This document shows positions 53,191-60,942 of a stretch of 64,000 nucleotides of DNA, piece after piece (the stretch's first letter is position 1; every line of letters starts with the position of its first letter). The stretch is from Sphingobacteriales bacterium (GTDB lineage Bacteria; Bacteroidota; Bacteroidia; Chitinophagales; CAIOSU01). A program made the position numbers and the translations under genes. Location: the NCBI GenBank assembly GCA_027483645.1, contig JAIXUD010000023.1:1-64000 (forward strand), in the 5' to 3' direction. Under the pieces are notes generated by a model, which saw nothing but the letters and a program-made list of their open reading frames with translations, had not been told where the DNA came from and searched no databases.

Positions 53191-53207
53191 GTTTTCGCCA
53201 GCCATGT
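53191..53207 (+). repeat. GTTTTCGCCAGCCGTGG-family repeat (copy b)
   Basis: GTTTTCGCCAGCCATGT, two mismatches from the 17-mer. It is followed by GGGCCTTGCTGTAGATACTC. It starts 96 nt before S9, and similarity to copy c runs on for about 220 nt. The gap 53023-53556 has no credible gene. Confidence 0.65.
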
Positions 53208-53286
53208 TGCGACATATTGCGAGGGCCTTGCTGTAGATACTCTTATACCGTTTAGATAGGCCGGGATTGACGATACAAGACCGGAA

Positions 53287-53312
53287 CACTTCTGTGAGGT
53301 CTCACAGAAGTT
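53287..53312. repeat. dif-like site S9
   Basis: CACTTCTGTG, centre AGGTCT, CACAGAAGTT. Pairing extends into the centre, giving an 11-bp stem (53288-53311). Confidence 0.6.
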
Positions 53313-53477
53313 ATATTGACCACAATATCTCTTCCTTGACCTTGACACGATGAATGTAATGTCTAGCCGGCGTGGAATGTACCTCTAATCTAGGCCTTTA
53401 ATGTGGCCCTGAAGTGTGTTTCAAAAACAGATTCTAAATACCTCTGAACTCTAAAATTCAATAGCCCAAATAAGAAG

Positions 53478-53503
53478 GACCTCTGTCGGATTTGACAAAG
53501 GTC
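53478..53503. repeat. dif-like site S10
   Basis: GACCTCTGTC, centre GGATTT, GACAAAGGTC. Only one base per arm fails to pair. It lies 53 nt downstream of the stop of the second ParB-like paralogue. Confidence 0.6.
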
Positions 53504-53556
53504 CAAGTTCTTTTTCAAGTCGCTAGACGATAGCCTTTCATTGCGTCTTATATTCA

Positions 53557-54210
53557 TTACTCTTCATCACCTTCTAATTCATCGTTGGCCCTGTATTCTT
53601 CATCCTCTTCCGCAGTAGCTTCATCAAAAGCCTCATGGATGCCAATTTCCCCCTCGTACAACAACTCTTTTAAGTCATCTCTATTTCGCCAATGGATGCC
53701 GGTGGCGCTTAATATCTTCTCGACATCCTCATTGAGTAAGGCCGCAAGAAAATCGTAAAGCGCTTCTTGACTACCGTCGTCCTGCCTAACAAAAAATCCC
53801 TGACCCATTCGACCATAGAAATCTATCAACTTGAACAATGTTTCATAATGTTCTCTCAGTGGTAAAGCTTCCCTATTAAGCGCCCTGCGAAAAGCAGGGA
53901 TCAATGCTGGATCTAGATTGACCACTACCGCTGGTAACGTTGCTGTGCCGGTTTGAATTGCTTCTTTAAAAATGTGCACGTTACCAATTAGGTAATATCC
54001 CCCAGACTCATCGGGGACCAAAACCGCCAATTTGTTGTATTCATAAAATCTTTTACCTAGTCCTAGCAAGCACTGTAAGTCCGCGGTAACAGGATATGCA
54101 GTTGGCATAGCAAGACGGATTTCGTTAACCGCCACTGTAGTTATGTAGGCCAGGCCCTCAGGCTCAACAGATAATCCCAAATTCTCAAGTAACTTTTTCA
54201 CTTTTTTCAT
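53557..54210 (-). CDS. ParB-like domain protein, paralogue 2
   Basis: About 217 residues from MKKVKKLLENLGLSVEPEG. The core resembles paralogue 1: LAVLVPDESGGYYLIGNVH, FKEAIQTGTATLPAVVVNLD, RRALNREALPLREHYETLF, FFVRQDDGSQEALYDFLA and the acidic end (EEDEEYRANDELEGDEE). The frame is open 37 codons further (54321), but that stretch overlaps a leader conserved with paralogue 1 (TTATCGAGTTTAGCAG), so 54210 is the better start. It is the single gene of the S10-S11 module. Confidence 0.6.
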   Translation of the reverse strand: MKKVKKLLENLGLSVEPEGLAYITTVAVNEIRLAMPTAYPVTADLQCLLGLGKRFYEYNKLAVLVPDESGGYYLIGNVHIFKEAIQTGTATLPAVVVNLDPALIPAFRRALNREALPLREHYETLFKLIDFYGRMGQGFFVRQDDGSQEALYDFLAALLNEDVEKILSATGIHWRNRDDLKELLYEGEIGIHEAFDEATAEEDEEYRANDELEGDEE

Positions 54211-54396
54211 GTTTTTGAATTTAAAGGTTTCAATAATCACCATCTCAATGGTATTATCGAGTTTAGCAGGTAACCGCGACAAAAGGGAACTACTCTTAAA
54301 AAAACTTCCGGGTGCTGCCATAAAAATCCACTTCCAATGGACTTAGCTGTTACTCGGCCAAGCCGAACCGGTTAGGCATGAATCAGAAATAAGGAT

Positions 54397-54413
54397 GTTT
54401 TCGCCAGCCGTGG
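54397..54413 (+). repeat. GTTTTCGCCAGCCGTGG repeat (copy c, exact)
   Basis: An exact 17-mer, 96 nt before S11. It is followed by GGGGCCTTGCTGTAAGTACT, closely matching copy b. Confidence 0.7.
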
Positions 54414-54492
54414 TACGTAATATGACGGGGGCCTTGCTGTAAGTACTCTTATGCCATTTGGACTGGTCAGGATTGACCATACACGACCGATA

Positions 54493-54518
54493 CACTTTTG
54501 TCAAGATTTACAGAAGTC
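54493..54518. repeat. dif-like site S11
   Basis: CACTTTTGTC, centre AAGATT, TACAGAAGTC. Confidence 0.55.
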
Positions 54519-54613
54519 ATATCGACAATAACATCTCTTTTACCTTGGCCTGATGAAGCAACACTTAACCGACTTGGATGTACCATAGGATTAGACCGTT
54601 GAAAGTGTGATCA

Positions 54614-54790
54614 GGTGCGTGAAGGGGGTATCCCTATAAGGTGCTTTAAGGTTAAGTCCTGTTCATTACACCTTTAGACTAGGTAAATGTATAGAATGGG
54701 TTAACTCTGCCTATCTAAGATCTTAATAGATATTAAACCAGGGATTTTACACATAATTTTTTATGCGCCGGCTAGGTATTTTGTTTCGGA
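54614..54790 (+). repeat. long leader repeat, copy 1
   Basis: It runs from GGTGCGTGAAG through AGATCTTAATAG and ACACATAATTTTTTATGC to GGTATTTTGTTTCGG. It aligns with 55522-55731. It stands upstream of the 55015 gene, so it may hold that gene's promoter. The whole gap 54211-55014 otherwise has no gene. Confidence 0.6.
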
Positions 54791-55014
54791 TTTAACGCTA
54801 ACAAATCGCTAACAACTTTGAATAAAATAACTTCTTCCCCGACTGCCAAAAATTGTATGTTCGGAAGTGGCCAGCTTGCTTGACCAAGCTCAAATTACAA
54901 GCCAGAGACAGGAAGACACTAATTACCCAGAGGCAAAACGAAGAAAAAGGAAACGAATTGCTTCCCAATGGACGGTATGTTTGCCATCTTCGCTACACTA
55001 CAAACCAAAGATAC

Positions 55015-55287
55015 ATGCCTATGGAAACATTCAAACCCGCAGACGGAATGACAATAGAGGAATTGTGGGAAGCGAAAATGAAGATACTTATGAAGTACGA
55101 TGTACTTGAAATATACGAGGACGATGGTACCGTAGCGGGTAAATCAGGCTGGGATGATTTGCAAGAGATGTTGCAATACTATCTAGAAAGGGAGGAGTAC
55201 CGGTACTGTGCGGTGATAAAGAAAAAGATTAAAAGGTACGAGCGTATGTGGCCGGCAGCAGAAAAAAATATAACCAGCGCATCTTAA
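55015..55287 (+). CDS. small hypothetical acidic/helical protein
   Basis: About 90 residues, starting MPMETFKPADGMTIEELWEA, then KMKILMKYDVLEIYEDDGTV and a helical C-terminus (LQEMLQYYLEREEYRYCAVI, KKKIKRYERMWPAAEKN). No family is recognised. The frame is open upstream to 54853, but that part is not protein-like. The stop codon overlaps the left arm of site S12. It is the only gene of the S11-S12 module. Confidence 0.5.
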   Translation: MPMETFKPADGMTIEELWEAKMKILMKYDVLEIYEDDGTVAGKSGWDDLQEMLQYYLEREEYRYCAVIKKKIKRYERMWPAAEKNITSAS

Positions 55288-55311
55288 CTTCTGTCAACTA
55301 TGACAAGAGTC
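55286..55311. repeat. dif-like site S12
   Basis: AACTTCTGTC, centre AACTAT, GACAAGAGTC. It overlaps the stop of the preceding gene. Confidence 0.55.
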
Positions 55312-55322
55312 CGCAACGGGCT

Positions 55323-55409
55323 GTTTTCGTAGGCCATGGTGACACCAAAACAATTTGATAGGTTTGCGACAGACGGTCATTGTTTGAACTTGCCACGGCT
55401 GGCGAAAAC
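55323..55409. repeat. GTTTTCGCCAGCCGTGG repeats in inverted pair (copies d)
   Basis: A degenerate forward copy (GTTTTCGTAGGCCATGG, 55323-55339) faces an exact copy on the minus strand (55393-55409), so the 87-nt interval could fold as a long hairpin. Confidence 0.6.
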
Positions 55410-55451
55410 GAACCCAAAGGATTAATTGTTCACTTAGGCATCAAGACAAGC

Positions 55452-55477
55452 CTCTTATGTCTGTCCTGACAAAGGTT
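55452..55477. repeat. dif-like site S13 (weak left arm)
   Basis: CTCTTATGTC, centre TGTCCT, GACAAAGGTT. Confidence 0.4.
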
Positions 55478-55521
55478 AAACCCAACAGTTTACTTACTTG
55501 ATTTTAATTGTTAGGCGAGTC

Positions 55522-55731
55522 GGTGCGTGAAGCGTTACAAGACAGTAAAAGAGATTACTGGGTTAGGCCATTATACAAGATTAGTGTACTACTTCTGTTA
55601 ACCCATTAAATCCTATAAGGCTAGGTAAGTGGGTTAACGCTGCTGTCTTAAGATCTTAATAGTTATAAAACCAGGAGTTTCACACATAATTTCTTATGCA
55701 CGAGGCAGGTATTTTGTTTCGACTACGGTGC
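55522..55731 (+). repeat. long leader repeat, copy 2
   Basis: A second copy of the 54614-54790 leader (GGTGCGTGAAG, AGATCTTAATAG, ACACATAATTTCTTATGC, GGTATTTTGTTTCG). It includes a half dif-like site (TACTTCTGTT, 55590-55599). No gene follows it, so this module appears empty. The gap 55288-56180 (893 nt) contains only repeats and a terminator. Confidence 0.6.
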
Positions 55732-55905
55732 ACCAATTACGCTAAATAATTACTAAAAAATTAAAATATCCTTAACGAACTGCCAAAAGTTGTTGGTACA
55801 GCAAATGAATGGCAACCACCAAACTATGATTACCCTCGCGGCATACGATTGCAGTTAATCGTATCAATACTGGCGCTGCTGCTTCTATCTTTTTAGAATG
55901 AGACC

Positions 55906-55922
55906 GTTTTCGCCAGCCGTGG
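55906..55922 (+). repeat. GTTTTCGCCAGCCGTGG repeat (copy e, exact)
   Basis: An exact 17-mer. The sequence after it drifts from copies a-c (GGGAGCCTTATTGTTGATGC) and no 26-nt site was found within 120 nt. Confidence 0.65.
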
Positions 55923-56122
55923 CACATCCTTGCGCGGGAGCCTTATTGTTGATGCACATATAAATTATCGGTCCACCGAGGCTTACCTAAACAACCCGAG
56001 GCTTTCGTTCCATGCAGCTTACCCGCTAAAGGGCACTGTGGTGGAAGATTTCGAAGTGCCGAGCCTCGGGAAACAGCATGCAACGGATAACGTGAGCGGT
56101 GGGTTAGGCCCAATTTAAAAGA

Positions 56123-56162
56123 AAAAGCCTTGGAACCTACTGCCCAAGGTTCCAAGGCTTTT
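56123..56162 (-). terminator. intrinsic terminator of methyltransferase gene
   Basis: A perfect 16-bp stem (AAAAGCCTTGGAACCT and AGGTTCCAAGGCTTTT) with an 8-nt loop, directly after the 56181 stop on the minus strand. Confidence 0.88.
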
Positions 56163-56180
56163 ACTAAAATTTGCAAGTGT

Positions 56181-57128
56181 TTATTGCAGTGCCAACATGT
56201 TTGTAGAAGGTAGCTGCATTGCAGGTATCAGGATTTGTTCCTTGATGTACTTTGCCAGGTAGTACATAAGCATAGGTGGTACAGCATTGCCGATCAACTT
56301 GTGTTTTTGCGCTGGGGTACCTTCAAGTTTAAAATCGGCTGGAAACGTACTGAACTTAAGCATCAGGTGGTCAAAATGAGAAAAGGGTTGCCATTCGCCA
56401 TCAACGAAAACAAAGATACCTTCGGTCGCAGTGATGGTCGTGAGGAAGTCATCCGGAAATTTTGATGTCTTCTTGCTCTGTCCAACCCTAAGCTGTTTAA
56501 CCTCTGGAGCGATGCTGCCAATCCTTAAAGCATCGAAATCAGTTGTTACGGGTATGATTTCAGGGGCAGCAAAGAAGATTGACTTATGTATCCCTATGAA
56601 TATTATTCGCTCCCGACTGGTAGGAACTTCGAAGTGTAAGCAATTTACCTTATATGCGAATATAATATATTCTGTCAACTGCTCAGTGAAACGTCGCTTG
56701 ATCTCATTCATAATCGAGGTCATATTATCAGAAAACATACCTGGTACGTTCTCTATAAGAAAAACCTTTGGGGTTACGCCTTCGATCAAATCGATGGATT
56801 TTAGGAAAAGGCCATTACGTGGGTCGAGAGGGTCAGTTTTTCCGGCGGCCTCGCTAAAGCCTTGGCAGGGGGCGGTTATTACCAGTAAATCTAAGGCAAG
56901 CTTACCGTATAAAAGCGCCCGGCTCATCAACAAATTTGCGGTTAACTCATAGATATCCATTTCCCACACGGGGGTACCTAGATTCAGTTGGAAGTTTTTT
57001 ATCGCAATTTTGTCGTATTCGACTGCGAGTAATTCCCTGTAGCCCGCCATTAGCAGTCCCAAACTGGAACCGCCCACGCCGGCGAATAATACGATTGCTG
57101 TTGGCAATAATGATTCTAATGATTGCAT
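56181..57128 (-). CDS. DNA cytosine-5 methyltransferase (orphan)
   Basis: A 315-residue C5-methyltransferase: motif I VLFAGVGGSSLGLLMAGYRE, motif IV VITAPCQGFSEAAGK (Cys88), motif VI VFLIENVPGMF, VIII-like EVPTSRERIIFIG and motif X KHKLIGNAVPPML. It is shorter than the enzyme at 49325 and only distantly similar. No nuclease is adjacent. It lies 19 nt downstream of the ParB-like gene at 57148, so the two are co-transcribed, a pairing that occurs on mobile elements. It may protect the element from host restriction or mark its DNA. Confidence 0.85.
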   Translation of the reverse strand: MQSLESLLPTAIVLFAGVGGSSLGLLMAGYRELLAVEYDKIAIKNFQLNLGTPVWEMDIYELTANLLMSRALLYGKLALDLLVITAPCQGFSEAAGKTDPLDPRNGLFLKSIDLIEGVTPKVFLIENVPGMFSDNMTSIMNEIKRRFTEQLTEYIIFAYKVNCLHFEVPTSRERIIFIGIHKSIFFAAPEIIPVTTDFDALRIGSIAPEVKQLRVGQSKKTSKFPDDFLTTITATEGIFVFVDGEWQPFSHFDHLMLKFSTFPADFKLEGTPAQKHKLIGNAVPPMLMYYLAKYIKEQILIPAMQLPSTNMLALQ

Positions 57129-57147
57129 TTTTTCTTGTTTTTAAAGG

Positions 57148-57855
57148 TTAAAAATTACGGCTGTGAGAATAGATTAGCCTGTTGCCGTGCATGACAATCC
57201 TTGGTGTATCGTATGTACTGCAAAGCGGGCAGCTGTGTATGCTGAGGTCCATCTGTTCAACACCGGGCGATTTTGGCTCTGGCTTACACTTCATCTTTCG
57301 GACCTGTGATGCCATAGCTGACAGTGTAGGCCCGTTTTTGGAACCGTCTATAGTTTTTAATTGGTCCTCATCGAAACCCGCAACGGTCATGATGTCCCTG
57401 ACTTCCCAGTCCTTCATGTTCAGTTGTCTGGCAATCCTTTTGCGAGTGTTGATCACCTCTTCGTCAGTCAAATCTGTGCGTTTCCCTTGACGGCTTTCGG
57501 TTATCTCCAATTCCTTCTTGATCTCTTGCGCTTTTTCGTAGTAGGTCCTACTGCGCTTTTGGTTGCTGTCCAAGATATAGGTGTCCTCTTCCTCATCGGG
57601 CAGATCCAGAATAATCTCTACTTCGATTTCTTCCCACCCTAACTCAAGCGCTGCAAGTAGCCTCCGCCAGCCGGATATGACAACGAGCTTGCCATCAATC
57701 TCTTTTACTTTGACCTTTTCCTTTAAAGGTCTTTTGCGCATACTATCTACCAGATCTTGTACCGAAGCATACTGGTAGAGCTCGCCCAAAGTTGGATGTT
57801 GGGATAACATGAACAGGCTAACTATAGCCGTCTTCGTTTGATATTGTCTTTGCAT
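57148..57855 (-). CDS. ParB-like nuclease-domain protein
   Basis: A 235-residue protein and the clearest ParB-like member here: SVQDLVDSMRKRPLKEKVKV, EIDGKLVVISGWRRLLAALELGWEEI and LPDEEEDTYILDSNQKRSRT match the ParB N-terminal fold with its GxRR motif. A KorB/HTH-like segment follows (TRKRIARQLNMKDWEVRDIM). The C-terminus has a CPLC...H pattern (SIHSCPLCSTYDTPRIVMHG) that may bind zinc. It probably binds DNA and acts with the co-transcribed methyltransferase. Confidence 0.75.
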   Translation of the reverse strand: MQRQYQTKTAIVSLFMLSQHPTLGELYQYASVQDLVDSMRKRPLKEKVKVKEIDGKLVVISGWRRLLAALELGWEEIEVEIILDLPDEEEDTYILDSNQKRSRTYYEKAQEIKKELEITESRQGKRTDLTDEEVINTRKRIARQLNMKDWEVRDIMTVAGFDEDQLKTIDGSKNGPTLSAMASQVRKMKCKPEPKSPGVEQMDLSIHSCPLCSTYDTPRIVMHGNRLIYSHSRNF

Positions 57856-57998
57856 AACGTTTGATTTTGTTATGGCAAAGCTCGTGAAGTTTGCAGCGCA
57901 GAATGCGGATTACTAAGTTAGTTATTAAGGAAATTAGTATTGCGTTAGAAGGTGTGAATAGACACGGATTTCAAGGCCTTAAAGGTACCGCCAACAGT

Positions 57999-58994
57999 TT
58001 AAGTAGCATTTGCTATGTTCAAATTGAAATGCTTGGTATACGCGTTCTCTCCAAGTAGAGTTATGAGGTAGTCTACGTTTGAGTTGTTAATTTCAAAATT
58101 TAAGAATTCGCAAACCACTTTAACCATTTGGGCTTTTTTCTCTCCAAATTTCTTTAACGGCAAATACCCTGCCTCATCTAATGCCGTCAAAAACCCAGCC
58201 AGCACTGGTATATCGCTAGTACGGGTGCCTTCCCATGAATATCGGCCTCTGGACAGTTTCTTAATAATTTGATGGCTTTTTCCTTTTGGGTCTTGAAAAT
58301 GTTCAGTGTGGCTGTAATAATTGCATATACGGATAAAACTTTGGTAGTGCTGGCCCGGGAAAATTTGCTTGATCGTAAGCCTCTTGGCTTTACGGGGTTT
58401 ATATTTTGCTCTTTGTTTGGGAATCTGCCTTAGTTCTCTTTCAATGATTCCTGTAATTATTTCAGCGTGTTCGGATAAATCTGCGAAAAAGAGATCAAAC
58501 ACATGTTCCGTATGTACTAATCTCTCCTTAAAACCATTGGGAAGTGGAAAAGAAGAAGCTCTTACCATTATTGTACTGCCTTCATGCAAAGGCTCACGTC
58601 TGTATATTTTACCAGGCTGAAAGGCTAACTTCATCTCTTCCTCGAATCCTTCCCTGTCCAATTGCTCTAAAAACACAACAATCCTATCAAGCATCAGCTT
58701 TTTAATCTTTGCGATAGTTTTGTGGGATTCATAAGTGACACAGATTTGCTTAAGTGCGCTTATCAGTCCCTTGATAAGCCTATCCCATTGCTTGTACCAT
58801 TTGTGAAGGGCTGGATATTCTAGGTCAATTATACTACGAAGGTGAGCGATCCCAAGGTTATAACCTAGTGTAGCATCGCTCAATGTTATTGCTTCGGCAA
58901 AGATTACAGTATCACCTTGTCCCTCAAGATGTTCGAGTAAATTATCCACAGCATTGAATGCGGCCAGTTTTACATCCCTTAAACGTCCTGCCAT
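57999..58994 (-). CDS. hypothetical protein of mobile-element type
   Basis: A 331-residue, largely helical, basic protein with no named domain. Residues 190-225 are Lys/Arg-rich (KQRAKYKPRKAKRLTIKQIF). The C-terminal part (SDIPVLAGFLTALDEAGYLP, then VVCEFLNFEINNSNVDYLIT) recalls hypothetical proteins near Bacteroidota integrases, as far as I can judge from memory. It lies between the ParB-like and excisionase-like genes, 97 nt downstream of the latter's stop. Confidence 0.6.
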   Translation of the reverse strand: MAGRLRDVKLAAFNAVDNLLEHLEGQGDTVIFAEAITLSDATLGYNLGIAHLRSIIDLEYPALHKWYKQWDRLIKGLISALKQICVTYESHKTIAKIKKLMLDRIVVFLEQLDREGFEEEMKLAFQPGKIYRREPLHEGSTIMVRASSFPLPNGFKERLVHTEHVFDLFFADLSEHAEIITGIIERELRQIPKQRAKYKPRKAKRLTIKQIFPGQHYQSFIRICNYYSHTEHFQDPKGKSHQIIKKLSRGRYSWEGTRTSDIPVLAGFLTALDEAGYLPLKKFGEKKAQMVKVVCEFLNFEINNSNVDYLITLLGENAYTKHFNLNIANAT

Positions 58995-59091
58995 TTAAAC
59001 TATCATTTACGCAAAAGATAAAAACATTGTTTGGGATTTTTAAACGGTGTCTAGAAGACCTGAGCAAACTTTTTGAAAGACCTTTATTATT

Positions 59092-59376
59092 TCAAGAAAC
59101 TCTTTTTAAAAAATCTTCCAAAGCGGCCTTATCCCACAACGCTCGACGCCCTACCCTGAATGGTTTCGGTAATTTGCCCGATTTGATATGGTTGTGGATT
59201 GTTTGCCGCGAACATTTCAGGTAGCTTGAAAGGGTTTCTATAGTCATTACCTCGCTTTCTTGGCGCTGTGGCGGGGTTGGCTTGTTCGCCTTCTCGATTT
59301 CTCTTGATAGCTCTTCCCTGATCAGCAACCGTAACTGGCCCACTGTTAAAGTCACCAACATCTGTTCGTTGTTCAT
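59092..59376 (-). CDS. excisionase-type helix-turn-helix protein
   Basis: About 94 residues. The C-terminal half is a MerR/Xis-like winged helix: VMTIETLSSYLKCSRQTIHN, HIKSGKLPKPFRVGRRALWD, KAALEDFLKRVS. The N-terminal part is a helix (GQLRLLIREELSREIEKANK). This is the small HTH protein that accompanies Bacteroidota integrases and controls excision direction. MNNEQM at 59376 is taken as start; ten more codons are open upstream. It is divergent from the integrase gene, about 220 nt apart. Confidence 0.8.
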   Translation of the reverse strand: MNNEQMLVTLTVGQLRLLIREELSREIEKANKPTPPQRQESEVMTIETLSSYLKCSRQTIHNHIKSGKLPKPFRVGRRALWDKAALEDFLKRVS

Positions 59377-59469
59377 CGCTCTACGTGTGCTTGTGTAATC
59401 AGGCAACTATTGGTTGCCGTCGAAATGGTTAGGATAAGTATAGCCAATAACCGGTTTGAGAGGACAACC

Positions 59470-59495
59470 CACCTTTGTTAATAAAGACAGAAGTT
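59470..59495. repeat. dif-like site S15
   Basis: CACCTTTGTT, centre AATAAA, GACAGAAGTT. It lies between the excisionase-like gene and the integrase gene. Confidence 0.5.
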
Positions 59496-59598
59496 GAACA
59501 GCAACCAATGTTTGATTATTAGGCGCGCCATGAGTCAACCAAACAATACCCATTCGCGACAATCTGCTATACTCGATATATTAATCTTGTAGGCGAGC

Positions 59599-60858
59599 AT
59601 GGCGAACATCACATTCTTTTTGGAGAAACGTAAGGACAAATCTGGCAAGGTCAAGATTAAGAACGTGCCTATCCACCTGTACTTCACCTTCAACGCACAT
59701 AGGCTGCTCTTTTATACCGGGGAGCGCATCGATGCCGACAAGTGGGACGTAAGAAAAGAACAGGTAAAAGCGGGCGTAACCGGGCGCGCTGAGATCAATC
59801 TGTTGCTTCAGAGCCAAGCAGAGTTCCTGTTAAAGACTTACAGGGAAGCGCTCATCACCAATACCACCATTTCCTCCGAGTATATCAAGTCGAAGTTTAA
59901 CGAGTACAAGTACCACTCCCTTCCAAAGGAAGACAAGGGCATGATGCACCTGATGGATGAATGGATAGAAATAAAGAAAAGGACCATCAGCCACGGTTAT
60001 TACAAGCACCTGTTGGTATTAAGGAACCATATTAGGAATTTCGTCAAGGGCACCGGGGCAAGGGCAGATTTCAACGATATCGACCTTGCTTGGATGGAAT
60101 CGTTACAAGGTTACTTGGTAGGGCAGGGGGACACGCATAATACGGTATCCAACATCATCCAGAAATTCAAGACGTTCTTGAACCACGCGGCCAAGAACGG
60201 ACACAACAAGAACGTGCGTTACAAAGATTACAAGATTTCGTGGAAGAAGGGCGAGGTTATCTACCTGACTTGGGAAGAGCTGCTTGCTTTCTACCAGACA
60301 CCCATGCCGAGCGTAACCCTGGAACAGGTGAGGGATGTGTTCAGCTTTGCTTGCTTCTCTGGCATGCGCTACGGCGACCTTAGAAACCTCACGAAGGATT
60401 CCGTGCACGAGGACCACATCAGGTACAACATGGCCAAGACGAGACAACAGCTTAACCATACGATACCCCTGAACGACTACAGCAAGGAAATACTAGGGAA
60501 GTATAGAGACTATCCTGGCAAGAAAGCCTTACCGGTAATATCCAACCAGAAGATGAACGATTACCTCAAGGAAGTGGGCAAGGTTGCCGGTCTTGACTAT
60601 CCGATAACGGTGGTGCGCATTAGGGGTTCGGAAAGAATAGTAATCACCAAGCCGAAATACGAGTGGCTGACCTCGCACGTGGGCAGGAAAACCTTTATAA
60701 CCAACGCCCTGCAAAAGGGTATCATTGCCGAGGTAGTAATGGGCATATCGGGCCATGCAGACACCAAATCGTTCAAGCATTACTTTACCATATCAGAAGA
60801 GCACAAAAGCCGCGAGATGTCACGCCACTTTTCGAGAGAATTTACTATCAAGGAATAG
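59599..60858 (+). CDS. tyrosine-type site-specific integrase (Bacteroidota type)
   Basis: A 419-residue integrase of the family carried by Bacteroidota conjugative and mobilisable elements. An N-terminal arm-binding region (about 1-105) is followed by a SAM-like core domain (about 110-205; TISHGYYKHLLVLRNHIRNF). The catalytic domain has Arg in SGMRYGDLRNLT, Lys in AKTRQQLNHTIPL, the His/Arg segment SHVGRKTFITNAL, His in GISGHADTKSFKHY, and Tyr in that same segment. It probably mobilises the island or the inner segment. It lies at the right edge of the accessory segment. Confidence 0.93.
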   Translation: MANITFFLEKRKDKSGKVKIKNVPIHLYFTFNAHRLLFYTGERIDADKWDVRKEQVKAGVTGRAEINLLLQSQAEFLLKTYREALITNTTISSEYIKSKFNEYKYHSLPKEDKGMMHLMDEWIEIKKRTISHGYYKHLLVLRNHIRNFVKGTGARADFNDIDLAWMESLQGYLVGQGDTHNTVSNIIQKFKTFLNHAAKNGHNKNVRYKDYKISWKKGEVIYLTWEELLAFYQTPMPSVTLEQVRDVFSFACFSGMRYGDLRNLTKDSVHEDHIRYNMAKTRQQLNHTIPLNDYSKEILGKYRDYPGKKALPVISNQKMNDYLKEVGKVAGLDYPITVVRIRGSERIVITKPKYEWLTSHVGRKTFITNALQKGIIAEVVMGISGHADTKSFKHYFTISEEHKSREMSRHFSREFTIKE

Positions 60859-60942
60859 GATAGTAGTGTGTTGCGCGTGGTGGGTAAATGAATGCAGCCT
60901 GCGTAATGAATGAACCTACCGCAGCCCCAATTCCGGAGCGTA

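Noticed and set aside
54853-55014. N-terminal extension of the small gene at 55015
   Set aside because: Its composition is unlike protein, and the region following the long leader repeat is better read as non-coding.
55590-55615. Further dif-like site (TACTTCTGTT)
   Set aside because: The right arm is not recognisable; only a half site can be claimed.
55930-56118. Short plus-strand frame (62 codons)
   Set aside because: It lies in the repeat-rich gap, has no recognisable features and overlaps the copy-e repeat surroundings; coding is unlikely.
35646-59495. Classical integron with attC sites
   Set aside because: The 26-nt sites lack the RYYYAAC/GTTRRRY core pairs and extended bulged stem of attC, and the recombinase has no IntI-specific insertion; the dif-like layout fits better.
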